Shown here: piece after piece, positions 35,201 to 45,395 of the stretch
How the letters are laid out: each line of letters begins with the position of its first letter
Position numbering within the stretch: position 1 is the stretch's first letter
Origin: Bromus sterilis
Lineage: Eukaryota > Streptophyta > Magnoliopsida > Poales > Poaceae
DNA: 64,000 nt
Reading direction: 5' to 3'
Assembly (NCBI GenBank): GCA_950022295.1
Contig: OX465601.1
Span: 172,425,501-172,489,500 of the forward strand
Program-made: the position numbers and the translations under genes
The notes under the pieces: model-generated
Seen by the model: only the letters and a program-made list of their open reading frames with translations
Database searches by the model: none
Told to the model about the DNA's origin: nothing

Positions 35201-35829
35201 GGGAGTCACCTGGAAAGAAGTTAACATGCACGTTCACCCTCATTAAGAAATTATTTGAGGGTGCTTGCAAGTCCATAGGGGTGACTCAGCCGAAGCCCCC
35301 TGGTATGAAGAGAATTACTAATATGATGATGCCTTTATCAGTTGTAGATGAATGGGCGAAACTAGGGAGGCAGTCGGCTTGCCGTCTAGGGGTGATGCGT
35401 GGTCTGGAACTCGCTAGAGCCTATCATCCTGGGCTGAAGCCAGAACTTTTGGCTGGTGGCTTCCCCGAGCTCAAGGCTGACGGGTCCCCATTTTCCCAAG
35501 AAGATTATATGAAGCTACACAAGAAGATTCGTCCTGCAGCTACCCAAATAGCTGATGGGATTGATGTGTCTCGTCTGGAAGCCGACTATGATAGACAGGG
35601 CAAGAGGCGCGAGATGATTTTCCCCGTGCCAGCCCAGTTCTCCCTTCAGCCGTCTTCAGCCGATTCGTCAAGATTAACTGGCGCTGAACCGACTCCAGGT
35701 GCGGAGGCAGATGAATTGAAGATGGGCGACTTTTCGGATGTAGATATGGTAGAAGTTTGTAATAAACTTCTATCATCTGTAGGTGCAACCGGGTCGTCCT
35801 CTCAAAGCAAAGACGGCGACCAGGCGTAG
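32243..35829 (+). pseudogene. Multi-exon accessory gene of element F ('putative gypsy type transposon' family), antisense, degenerate
   Basis: Reads against F. From the ATG at 32243 (MGKVKKRLG) a frameshift near 32270-32285 leads into a frame with DVTRGFRPPGSRFF, LHPQDLSANSVLNICHFQVLCEVYL (about 32458-32600) and ARIRALVAHGLTGRDLAHCW (32905-32964), characteristic of the plant 'putative gypsy type transposon' domain (Pfam PF04195 as I recall). Stops interrupt it near 32380, 32600 and 32760, and another frameshift falls near 32985. Introns with GT...AG ends are visible: about 33168-33241, 33322-33390, 33491-33555, 33780-33859, 34311-34801 and 35100-35185. Downstream exons encode acidic runs, a Glu/Lys-rich coiled coil (34802-35100) and a conserved-looking C-terminal domain (35186-35829). 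Function is unknown. Stops make this copy a pseudogene. Confidence 0.75.
34480..34720 (+). repeat. Degenerate about 66-bp repeats inside an intron of the antisense gene
   Basis: About three and a half copies of a unit containing ATGAGCCGG, CATCTTGGCACTTTGCCGG and TCATAGGATC-like steps. The same unit makes the clearer array at 36345-36940. Confidence 0.7.
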
Positions 35830-36344
35830 CTTCCTTCAGCCAAGCTTTATTGAAAAACTGAGCTTCACTTTATACGGCCGTAGAGCCGGTTTTGTAATAT
35901 TGGGAAACTTGTCCCTATTTGGTGACCAGCTCGTGGTCAGATACTCTTGCGTCGTCTTACCTTAAATATGTATTTTGGTCTTTGGATGCCAACCTTTATG
36001 CAATGGTGATTTGGTCTTGGCATATGTTCTTTTTATTTTGATGATTTTTCCTTTGAAGATTTTTGTCCTTTGAGACGGGTTTTTGTTATCCGACACGACT
36101 TGTGTAAGTCGGCTTTTGAATTATGCTTTCCAGGGGTCGGTATGTTTATACCGGGACTTGGAAAAATTTGGAACCACGCTTATGAGTCGGCTTTTGCCGT
36201 GCCGAATCAAAGGGAGGTTTTTTGTGAATGGGTACGTGTATCTAGACACTTTTGCTGAGTTATAATCGTAGATTGTTTCAGGTTTTATAGTACCAAAGGT
36301 CGGTATGAGCATCTTCGTGTCATGCCGAGTTTTTAGAAAAGTTT
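35830..36344 (+). other. 3' flank of element F antisense gene
   Basis: T-rich sequence after the stop at 35829. I see no further gene. Words like GAGTCGGCTTTTG and CCGGGACTTGG are diverged relatives of the repeats that follow. Confidence 0.4.
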
Positions 36345-36940
36345 AAGGCATAGCCCCTATGAGCCGACATGAGTAGCTTTGCATCATGCCGGGTCACAGA
36401 GATTTTCGAGTTAAAGTTCTCATGAGTTGGTAACTGTATCTTGATACTTTTTCCGAGTCACACAAGGATTTTTCGAGATGAAGTTTCTATGAGTCGGCAT
36501 GTGCATCTTGGCATTTTGCTGAACCATATAGAAAATTTTCAAGGTGAAGGTTCCTATGAGACGGTTTGTGTATCTTTTCACTTTGCCGGATCACATAGGA
36601 ATTTTTCGAAATAAGGTTCCTATGAGCCGGCAATTACATCTTGGCACTTTGTCGGATCACATAGGAATTTTTCGAAATAAGGTTCCTATGAGTCGGCAAG
36701 TACATCTTGGCACTTTGCCGGATCACATAGGAATTTTCAAAATAAGGTTCCTATGAGTCCGCAACTACATCTTGGCACTTTGCCGGATCACATAGGAATT
36801 TTTCGAAATAAGGTTCCTATGAGCCGGCAAGCACATCTTGTCACTTTTCCGGATCACATAGGATCTTTTTCGAGTTGTAGTCCCCATGAGTCGGTATGTG
36901 CATCTTGGATCATTGCCGAATCACATAGGTCTTTACCCTG
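36345..36940 (+). repeat. Tandem array of a 66-bp unit in element F
   Basis: The clearest copies start (GGTTCCTATGAG) at 36549, 36615, 36681, 36746 and 36812, so the period is 65-66 bp. Diverged copies extend to both sides. Each holds ACATCTTGGCACTTTGCCGG and ATCACATAGGAATTTTTCG. Because 66 is divisible by three the array reads as a 22-residue protein repeat, but nothing suggests it is translated. Confidence 0.9.
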
Positions 36941-37621
36941 CGTAACCTGCAAGGATAATGTTTATATATATATAGATATGTAAATAAAAACATGCTTATA
37001 ATGATGTATGCAAAAGGTAAATTATAAATTTCTCATATAGAATCCGGCTCTAGATTCATCTTTTCCTCATCTTATCGTTTTTGAGAAAAGTTTTGGGTTA
37101 TCCATGAGTCGGAACTTCTTTGTATGCTGCCTCACATTGATCAGTATTGTTCCGTCTTTTGCTTTAAAGCTCTCTTTGAGAGTTTTTAGCCGAGTTTCGC
37201 GTATTTAGATCGTATGAGCATCAAACATGCATGCAGTTATAAGGTGTGGGGTGCCACATGCATATGCTCTTAGTTAAGACTCGATGAATATAGTCGAGCC
37301 CCCAAGATTTCCCTGAAATAAGTCATATACATGTAATCCCATATATGTGCCGGGTTATCTCAGTTTAAGAGTCGATGAGTGTCACCGAGCCCCCTGATTT
37401 CCCTGAAATAAAGCACACATACGCTCAGACACCAATAGAGGGTTTGATCAGGCCCCCAGGTTTCCTAGTTTTGCATTTTATGCGACGTGTGATGCAAAAT
37501 AGTAGATGAATGTATGCGATGCACATGACGTAAAAAGGAAAGGGTAGGGAGCAGCCAGAACTGGCTTTATGCATAATTGTATAAAAACCTATTGTGACAT
37601 AAGGTTGATTTTTTTACCATA
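36941..37621 (+). other. Element F non-coding spacer
   Basis: AT-rich, with a TATATATATATAG run near 36964, then sequence with repeated 'CGAGCCCCC..GATTTCCCTGAAATAA' phrases at about 37297 and 37387. I see no gene. Confidence 0.4.
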
Positions 37622-37790
37622 CGGCGAGAGCCAATTGCGACAAGAGTCGGCTTTTTATTATATGGCGAGAGCCGGTTGCGACGAGATTCAACTTTTTATT
37701 ATATGGCGAGAGCTGGTTGCGACGAGAGTCAGCTTTTTATTATATGGCGAGAGCCAGTTGTGACGAGAGTCAGCTTTTTAAACGCGTAAC
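37622..37790 (+). repeat. Tandem array of a 41-42-bp unit in element F
   Basis: Four copies of a unit beginning GGCGAGAGCC and containing TTGCGACGAGAGTC and CTTTTTATTATAT start at about 37622, 37664, 37705 and 37746. Confidence 0.9.
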
Positions 37791-37849
37791 TAGAAAATAC
37801 CTTAAATGGCCAGCCCTGTTTTAAGTGCTGATTGAAGCGATGGATCTTT

Positions 37850-39076
37850 TATCATGACTCATTACTGGCCTGTTTCCGGGGTCTGGGGACCCGGATCGTC
37901 CCTCTGTTTTGGCCAAGTCTATGTGCTTGACATCTTCCATGTTTGTAAGATTCGGCGAGGCTATCCTCATGCCCACTTGCTTTTTCTTCGACTAAGCGCA
38001 TGTAATCTTGTACAAAGTAGCATTGGCTCCATGCGTGATTAGCAGGACGACCCGGCCTAGAATTCTTTGGACATGGATCTCACATAGCTTTCTCGCAATC
38101 TCGATATCTTGTCTCCAGATTTGGTGATTGTCCTCATAAGGGCTGTTTGCGCTTCCTGCTGTGTGTTCGGCTTATGTTTTGGGTTTGTCCATACCGAATC
38201 TCATCGGACTCGGCATATCTGATGATTGCATCCACGAGTCCCCCAAGATCTTTAGCCACCTCTTTTACACGTTTCAGTGCGTTTGTTATGGGTGTGAGCC
38301 GGCGACCTATGTCTGGGACTCGCTCGTAGTATGCCTAGTATAGGGATCGGCTTTGCGCTTCTGCAAAGTTCTTGTGTTCCCAAGCTATCTCTTTTTGTAG
38401 CAGAGTTGCTCTTTCATGGTGTTTGTTTAATTCCTCGTCAGAGTCGGCCTTGTTTTGATTTAATTCTTGCCAAGGCTTGTGGCCTGTACCCAATGGGCTT
38501 TGGACGGCGTCGGTATTGCCATAGTAGTCATAAGCCGGACTCCTGTGTCCTGGAGATCTCTGTTGTTCTTGGGCGTCTGCCATGTAGACAGTCGTTCTTT
38601 GAGGTGAATCTTAGTGGGGTAGATCCGGATCATACCGTTCTGGGCTTGATCCGAGTTTGTCTTCCTTGACAAATCGGATTGATCTGCTAACTGCATACCT
38701 ATTTTCTTCTTGATACGAGTTGGCCTCAGAAATATCTTCTTTATCATCGTGGTTTGGGATCTTGTCAGAATGTTCTTGCTCTAACGACTCCCTGATGAAC
38801 CCGACGAAAACTTGATGTGAAATATCATCCATCCAACTCGCTTTGTCTTAGGAACCTTTGGTGCTGCTTCCTGTTCATGTTCACTGGGTTTGCCGTTGAA
38901 GAGATCGATGGAACCGATTGAGACTTGATAACCCGGTGTGATTGAGGCGGCACTGGTTTCCCATGTAGAACTACCGACTCGGAGTTTTCCTTTCCACCTT
39001 TTAGTGATCCGCCTGGAGACGAATCCTTCCATGCCTTGCAGACCTCCTCCTAGAATCTCAACGCCTGCATGCGCAG
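37850..39076 (-). pseudogene. Gag leader remnant of element F
   Basis: Downstream of F's primer-binding site on the - strand. Pieces in several frames read like the N-terminal part of a Tat-type gag: a stretch ending GWMIFHIKF (39076 to 38781), one with VFVGFIRESLEQEHSDK (38832-38611), and one with MADAQEQQRSPGHRSPAYDY (38583-38335). Frameshifts separate them. No capsid domain, zinc knuckle or protease follows before the repeats at 37790, so the coding part of F is deleted beyond this point. Assignment rests on position and composition more than on firm motifs. Confidence 0.5.
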
Positions 39077-39094
39077 GCCCCACTGTGGGCGCCA
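39077..39094 (-). other. Primer-binding site of element F
   Basis: Reads TGGCGCCCACAGTGGGGC on the - strand, two bases inside the right LTR. TGGCGCC-type sites are usual in plant Tat and Athila elements. This sets the orientation of F. Confidence 0.8.
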
Positions 39095-39096
39095 AC

Positions 39097-39657
39097 TGTC
39101 GTGGGAAAGTCACGGCAGATGTCCGAAGAGTTGGACAAATCATGAGGACTTTGCTGCGAGGTGGTATCGAGGAGAGAGTCGGCATAGACAAGAGACTCGG
39201 TGATTTACCCAGGTTTCGACCCCTCTTTGTCTCGAGGTAAAATCCTACTCCTGCTTCTTATTATTGAGTGGAACCGACTCGTCGAATAGAAGAGTCGGCG
39301 GAACAATTACAGTGGTGGCTCGTAACTTTCGTCTCGAGGAGATCTAGGTTACGAATCGTGGATTGTGATGTTGTTGATTGAGTTGGTACTGGTGCCCCGA
39401 ACCCTCGGCTTATAAAGGTGCCGGGTTCGGGAGTCCTTGAATCCGACTCCTATACGAGGCGGAGTCCTATATATTTCTACTTTAAAAATATGCTACGCGC
39501 TATGCAAGGTAAGTCCAATCCTTCTTGGGCTTCAAGCTTGTCTTCTTAGTGCATCCTGCTCTAGGCCGAGCCTTGCTTTGTGGGCCTTCACGTTGTAAGC
39601 CAGCCCAAAGGGTTGTAAACAAATGCCGGGTTACGGGCTTGATCCATCCCCCCGACA
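39097..39657 (-). repeat. 5' LTR of element F
   Basis: 561 bp, matching 26950-27512 with scattered substitutions such as CACGACAG against CACGGCAG near the left end. It ends CCCCCGACA at 39657, followed by ATACT. Confidence 0.92.
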
Positions 39658-40355
39658 ATACTGCTTGAGAGTGTCTTGGAAGGGATGAGGTGACAATGTG
39701 TGCTGACGATAATCAAGATAGTTGATGGTCGACAATACTCTCCCTCTACATCTATCATTTGATAAATATATGAATAAATTTTATGATTGTTTGAATGTGA
39801 ACTTTATTAGTGTGTCTTGCATCTTGCGAAGACATTTATTCATATTAGTGAGAAACAAGTCAGTTGTTCTCCTTTTATGAGTGATATCTTTTATGGTCAC
39901 ATTACGGTTATGAAGGAGTTATTCTTATATTGATGATAGTAGGTTGATCATTTATAAGAAATATTATAATGCTAAGAAACTATCCAAACTTAATAATGAC
40001 ACTACAGTTTAAGTCATGAATGGTTTGATGAAGTCTTGGGATACTTGATCTCTTGACACATAGAAACCATGCCTTTTAGGTGAGATGACTAAAACCTCGC
40101 GTTCTGGTAAAACATAGTGTGTACTGATTGTTGAATATCATACATTGTGATGTATGGTATATCATCATGTGGTGAATTTCATTATTTTGTGAACTTCGTA
40201 TGTGGACTTAGATGAATATGTGTATTCACTAATGAAACATGAGTCTGAAATGATATTATATGATCAAAAGGGATTTCAGAGTAAAGATGGGTATTAAATT
40301 AACAAGAAAGACAAGTCTCTATGATTTGATCTAAGTGACAAATGTTTTGAGTTAG
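39658..40355 (+). other. Element D internal region, middle part
   Basis: AT-rich sequence that resumes D after F. No open frame of useful length; phrases such as ATGCCTTTTAGGTGAGATGACTA hint at Copia-type sequence but are too decayed to assign. Confidence 0.45.
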
Positions 40356-40805
40356 TCTTGGGTATTGACGAGGGGGTGACCCCACAACTCCTACTGATGA
40401 GCTTACCTGGTGTCCATGAAGGCAGAAGGCCCATGAAGACACGGCCTCAGCCCGCTAGTTGGTACCGACGTAGGAGTCTGCAACTCGCAAGGAAGTTGTG
40501 AAGACCTGCCGTATGGAGCAAGCTAGGGTTAGGAAAGCATACTTGTACACGTAGAGGGACTCCCCGAGACCTAGCCCGGTATATAAGGGCTAGGAGGGGT
40601 GACGCCAAAGGGCATCGAATCTTACTTGTAACCCTAGCCTTGAGCGCTCCAGCCCTTGGCTTCCACTGTAATCACATCTTTCCTATCAATAATATCGAGC
40701 AGGAGCAAGCCTCCCTGTTTGCCGACGAGCTATCGTCCAACCTGTGCCTCTCATGACTAACCCAGGGTCCCTGACCATGGGATTTTCCGGGGTTGATCCC
40801 CGTCA
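40356..40805 (+). repeat. 5' LTR of element G (about 450 bp)
   Basis: Starts about TCTTGGGTATTGACGAGG and ends GATCCCCGTCA right before the primer-binding site. It contains a TATA box at 40579-40588 and a CAATAATATCGAGCAG stretch in the leader. The left edge is approximate because no second copy is present. Confidence 0.7.
40579..40588 (+). promoter_or_regulatory. TATA box of element G LTR
   Basis: GTATATAAGG followed by GCTAGGAGGGG. Confidence 0.65.
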
Positions 40806-40807
40806 AT

Positions 40808-40825
40808 TGGCGCCATCTGTGGGAA
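40808..40825 (+). other. Primer-binding site of element G
   Basis: TGGCGCCATCTGTGGGAA two bases after the LTR end; a TGGCGCC-type site as in F. Confidence 0.85.
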
Positions 40826-40859
40826 CTACGCAGGTTGGGATCACGATCTCGGCGGTCCC

Positions 40860-41504
40860 GTCTTCAGCAAGCCACAACTCGAGGGCAAGAACCCGATCTA
40901 GCCCACTCGAAGGATTCAAGATCACGGCGGACATCTTCGCCACCCCTTCAAGACCACTCGAGTTGCAGTCACGCCAGGACCGATACTACGGTAACGGCCA
41001 AGTACAGCGCCAGCGCCGAAGAGGTCGACGACCCAGAAGAACGACGAGGGACCTTTACGAAGGAATCCCACTCGACGAACTGCGACGCGCAACGAAGGAC
41101 TCGCAAATCTTCCGACAACCCTCCACCGCCCGGGCACCCGCCGCACATCAAGACGACGACTACGAGATTGAATCTAGCGATCAGCAGAACCACCGCAAAG
41201 GCGCGCTCGGGCACCCGCTGCCAACCAATATAGCGACTCCGAGACACCTGTTGGCGAATACTACGACCCAGATCGAAGGCCGGATGAATTTGCCAACCTC
41301 ATCAAGAACCAAGACATGAGTCGAGGAATCGAAACAGATCCTCGCTTCCACGAGCACCCGGAGGATCACGAGCAGATCTTCAGAATCTCAAGAAGGAAGA
41401 GGCACGCCGGATCTAGAAAACTCACGGCCAGAGAGCAGCTAGCAGGACCCTGCAAGATCCACAACTTCGAGGATGACTAGGGACGCGTCAGGTCAGGTCA
41501 CACT
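40860..41504 (+). pseudogene. Gag remnant of element G
   Basis: An Arg/Ser-rich frame follows the primer-binding site to 41319 (for example RDLYEGIPLDELR near 41050), and another piece near 41320-41480 leads to a damaged zinc-knuckle area (CKIHNFEDD, then a stop, then SGHTLRDC near 41500). Most of the capsid domain expected in a Tat gag is absent, so an internal deletion is likely. The open frame reaches upstream into the LTR (40744), which is not a real start. Confidence 0.65.
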
Positions 41505-43091
41505 TTGAGAGACTGCCGTCTGTTCAACGAGCTAGCCGACGACCTCAAGAAGGAGAAACAGAAAGAAGACAGACGCAACCAACGACCCGAGCAAGCGCCG
41601 AACTCAAGCCCGGGAGAACGTCACAGCCCATCGCGAGCACAGGTGCTCATGATCCAAGAAGGAAGGATACCGGAAACACAACGCGACGCCCAAACCCTGC
41701 AGGCCAGAGCAGCTGAAAGCATAAACACAGTCGACGTCTACCTGCTACATGGAACAGAGACCAGCATCACGTTCTCACTGGACGACCATCCTCCCGCAGT
41801 CCCAAGACCGGGGCATGCACCCTTAGTGCTAGATGCGCAAATCGGAGGATACGACATGGACCGGATCTTAATGGACGGAGGCAGCAGCATGAACATCATC
41901 TTCGCCAGCACCCTGCAAAATATGCCGATCCCAAGATCAGTATGGAGAAAATCAAGCACCGAGTTGCACCGGCTAGTCCCAGGAGAAGCAGCCACATCTC
42001 TCGGAGTCATTGAACTCGAAGTCGTCTTTGGCAACCATCGTAACTTCGCAAAGCACGTCCTCGAGTTCGAGTTACTCGACTGGCAATCACAGTATCACGC
42101 CATATTGGGACGGCCAGCATTCGCGCAATTCATGGCGGTTCCACACTACGCCTACCTCAAGCTCAAGATGCCAGGATCATCGGGAGTCCTCACGATCAAC
42201 GGAAGCTTCATCAAATCAGACCAATGTGATCGTGACTTCCACAGGATCTCCGACACATTCGGAGCCAAACAAGAACTCGGAGAAATAGCCATGGTGACGG
42301 ACAAGAGTACCTTCCCATTGGTGAGCCGAAGCGAATCCAGGGAGTACGGACGCGACTTCAGCATCGACAGCGACACAGTCACTTACCAAGTGCACCCGAC
42401 GGACCCGGACAAAACAGTCCGCGTGTACGCCCACCTACCAGAGGAGCAGGCAGCAGCCCTCGTCGCCTTCCTCTGAGACGAGTGGGAAATATTCGCCTGG
42501 TGCCCAGCCGACATGCCTGGGATTCCACACGAATTCGCGGAACACGCCCTACGCATTAAGACAAACACGACGCCAGTGAAGTAAGCGCTGAGACGATTCT
42601 CGGAGCCCAAGCGCAGAGCAATCGGAGAGGAAGTCAACCGGTTACACGACGCCCAGTTCATCCGAGAGACGAAGAAAGCCACCTGGATAGAAAACCCAGT
42701 GCTGATGCCAAAGAAAGACACGACCGTGCTGCGCATGTGCGTCGACTACGGACCAGTCAACAAGCATTGCCCGAAGGATCACTTCCCCCTGCCTAGAATC
42801 GATCAGATAATCGACTCAACAGCAGGGTGCGACCTACTCTCCTTTCTAGACGCTTACTCAGGATACAACCAGATCAAGATGAAGGAAGAAGACGAAGAGC
42901 ACACATCGTTCATCACCCCCTATGGAGTATTTTTCTACAGGACCATGCCCTTCGGGCTCAAAAACGCAGGCGCCACTTATCAACGAATGATGCAGGCCTG
43001 CCTAAAGGAGCAAATAGGAAGAAACGTACAAGTCTACATGGACGACATCGTCATCAAGACCTACAAAGCAGCCACACTTCTGTACTCATGA
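41505..43091 (+). pseudogene. Protease and partial reverse transcriptase of element G (Tat clade)
   Basis: The frame 41505-42476 holds the end of gag and an aspartic protease-like domain with ILMDGGSSMNIIF near 41865-41905 (D-G-G variant usual in this clade) and AILGRPAF near 42100. It is broken by a TGA at 42474-42476 and a TAA near 42582. The frame then continues into reverse transcriptase: LRMCVDYGPVNKHCPKDHFP near 42730-42790, DAYSGYNQI near 42849 and catalytic YMDDIVIKT near 43036-43062. Similarity ends just after this and the frame stops at 43091. RNase H and integrase are absent. Confidence 0.9.
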
Positions 43092-43099
43092 TACTACCC

Positions 43100-43483
43100 C
43101 CAAACTCTTTTCAGGGTTCTGATCGACGACAGGTATGGTGATCGACTTTTCACGTGGAGACTCGACAACGACTAGTTAGGCGGATCCCGGCGGAGGGCCT
43201 GGACATGTGTGGTTATGGGGATCGATGCTTTTCTCTTTGCTAGTAGGCATTTGCTTGTAGTCTGTACTCAGACATGTACCTTCCGCTGTTGTATTGTATT
43301 TGAGGCAGTTGTATGCCAATTGTATGAGATGTTGTATCCTGTATTTGTAATGTTGTGATATCATGTTGGAAATCCGGGGCATATGGCTTTGTCATATGTC
43401 GCGGTGGGACCGATATGTGCTTCGTCCCCGGATCTGGGTGGAAACACCTAGATCTGGAACAGTACCTCATATCGGGCCTTACA
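43100..43483 (+). repeat. LTR fragment H (TGTAA...TTACA family)
   Basis: About 380 bp matching, in inverted orientation, the left end of solo LTR J (28063 to about 28450) and of LTR I. It ends ATCGGGCCTTACA at 43483. The other end is truncated near 43100 at the junction with element G; that edge is approximate. Confidence 0.82.
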
Positions 43484-44316
43484 CCTTAGACAACTATGGA
43501 TGCATCTTCCACAACTAGAACCAAGAGGAGCAAAACTTGTGTTGCTAAGTTTGGTGTTTGTCAAGAATTGTTCTTGATAAATGTGGTAATGGAAGAAAAG
43601 TGAAAGTTCAACCAAGGTAATTGACCTTGCCTCCAAATGTCAGAGTAGCACAACGAAATATGTCCCGGAAGCAAAACTCTAAAATTAGAGGAGAAACCGA
43701 TGATAAATATCATGATGTTTCAATGGAAGCTTTTACTGAACAAAGTAGGATTCAAGAATACATATTTTCCCTTGTGAAAAATAATATGTATGATTCCCTT
43801 GTCAAGTTAATGGAACAAGACATACCTACGAACTACAAAGAAGCGATGGTGGACCTAAGTACGAGATATGACTATGAGTCATGAAATCCTATACTGAGTT
43901 ACATTTAAGATTACTTGAATCTTATCGAGTGAACAAGTGACTTGATATTCCCAATAACTTCATGGTTATGAGGAATAAATGTGAACATCAAAGAAGACAT
44001 CAAGATTGATTTGTCACGAAGATTGTTTCTAAAAAATTCAATAGGTTCACTACAATATGTAGCAATGCTTGAGTCAATGGGATATTCACTACGATTGATC
44101 CAAAATTTTATCAATATTGTGACTTCCTCAAATTGTGCATTTGAAGAAGTGTTGTAATTGGTACAAGAAGAAGGTTTTGAAAACATATGTATACTAGTGT
44201 CTCGTAACCAGAATTCTCGATTTGATTAATGATCAAAGGATTTTGGACTTAGCCAAAATATCGAGGAAACATGCATTTGCATGAAACTGAGTGGAAGCTG
44301 AATAGTTTCCTGAAAC

Positions 44317-44570
44317 TTAATATGTAGACGACATATTTTGAGTGGGAGCTATGGGAGTATTATCCTAGCCTTATATGTAACTGACGTATTTGAGTAGGAG
44401 CCATGCGGTTAGTATCCTGAAATTAATATGTGTCTGACATATCTGAGTGGGAGCCATGTGGATGTTATCCATATCTTATATGTGACTGACATATTTGAGT
44501 AGGAGTTGTGTGATTGTTGTCCTGAACTTAATATGTGCATGACATATTTGAGTGGGAGAATGACAACATT
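44317..44570 (+). repeat. Tandem repeats of about 53 bp in element D
   Basis: Five diverged copies of TTA(A)TATGT..CTGACATATTTGAGTGGGAG spaced 52-54 bp apart, starting near 44317, 44370, 44422, 44475 and 44527. Confidence 0.85.
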
Positions 44571-45395
44571 CTCATTTGTGGGCAACATATTAAGAATGGT
44601 GTAGTTGGTAATAAATGATTATTTGAATATTTCATAAATGAAGATGAATAAGTATTAAGCATTGAACATCTATTAAGATAGACTAATGTGTTTAATAACA
44701 TTAAGTCGAAATACTTTCCTGGGTAAGATTCTGAAGGGGTTCAGAATGGGACAAGTCAAGAAGATAGATCTTACTTGTATATCCAAGAGAAGTATCGAGT
44801 TAATCTCAGTACAAGAATAATGTTTAATTAAATGAAATAAATTGATGTACTACATCATCTATGCCTTTGTCATAGGTTCTTTCATATGAAACCAGAGTTA
44901 TGTACTCAACGTAATGTGACCCAAGTTCTTAGTAGTAAGAACATGTTGTGATATGATTTATGAGTAAATCATTGAACAAAGATTTAAGTTTATCCTTCAG
45001 TATCTGGAGAGAACTGAGGATACATCTCAAATTTATAAGGATAGTGGACTTGACCATAAATTTTATGCTAGTTCAAGTTCTGACACTAACCTCGAAAATT
45101 GAGATACCATACTAATGAATTCCTAAGTTGAAAGATACATGGTTAAACATCAAAGTTGCATACAATTCACTAAGGATTAAATCTACATTGATGTGGCTGC
45201 TTTAGAAGTGGCAAGAGTTATATTCTGGCTTGAGAAGTTCGACTTCTGACTGAGTGAGTTTCAGTGTGCATGACTATGGCAAAGTACGCATGACCCACCG
45301 GATGTCATTGCTGAAACACAACAAACGAAGTCTCACTCTACCGCCAAAATATATATACCTCATCATTATAATGGATAATGAAAAGAATGTCAAAC

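Larger units (their letters stand above)
26950..39657 (-). mobile_element. Element F: pol-less Tat-like gypsy element with antisense accessory gene
   Basis: Terminal repeats of 563 bp (26950-27512) and 561 bp (39097-39657) read TGTCGTGGGAAAG to CCCCCCGACA on the + strand. The primer-binding site lies inside the right repeat on the - strand, so the element runs right to left. The flanks ATAAT (26945-26949) and ATACT (39658-39662) are a 4/5 target duplication. Order in element direction: 5' LTR, primer-binding site, gag leader remnants (about 37850-39076), tandem repeats, antisense accessory gene (27831-35829 on the + strand), 3' LTR. The capsid part of gag and all of pol are missing. Solo LTR J is nested at 28063-31861. 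This layout fits the Tat lineage, where antisense extra ORFs near the 3' LTR are known. Confidence 0.85.
40356..43090 (+). mobile_element. Element G: truncated Tat-type gypsy element
   Basis: It has one short LTR (about 40356-40805), a primer-binding site, a shortened gag, protease and reverse transcriptase up to YMDD; the rest of pol and the 3' LTR are missing. The base composition (GC- and CA-rich) contrasts with the AT-rich D sequence on either side. The right edge is placed near 43090, where RT similarity stops and an LTR fragment of the J family follows. No target duplication can be recognised because the right end is lost. Confidence 0.82.

Noticed and set aside
36345..36940. CRISPR-like regular repeats
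   Set aside because: The repeats are directly adjacent with no unique spacers, in a plant retrotransposon.
36544..36983. 22-residue protein repeat (PMSRQ.HLGTLPDHIG) read through the 66-bp array
   Set aside because: It follows from a period divisible by three; no start context, and the array is in the non-coding part of F.
38938..39240. ORF of 100 codons on the + strand across F's gag leader and LTR
   Set aside because: Shadow of the - strand leader and LTR; no supporting feature.
40744..40860. Start of G's gag at 40744
   Set aside because: This lies in the LTR before the primer-binding site, so the ORF start is incidental.
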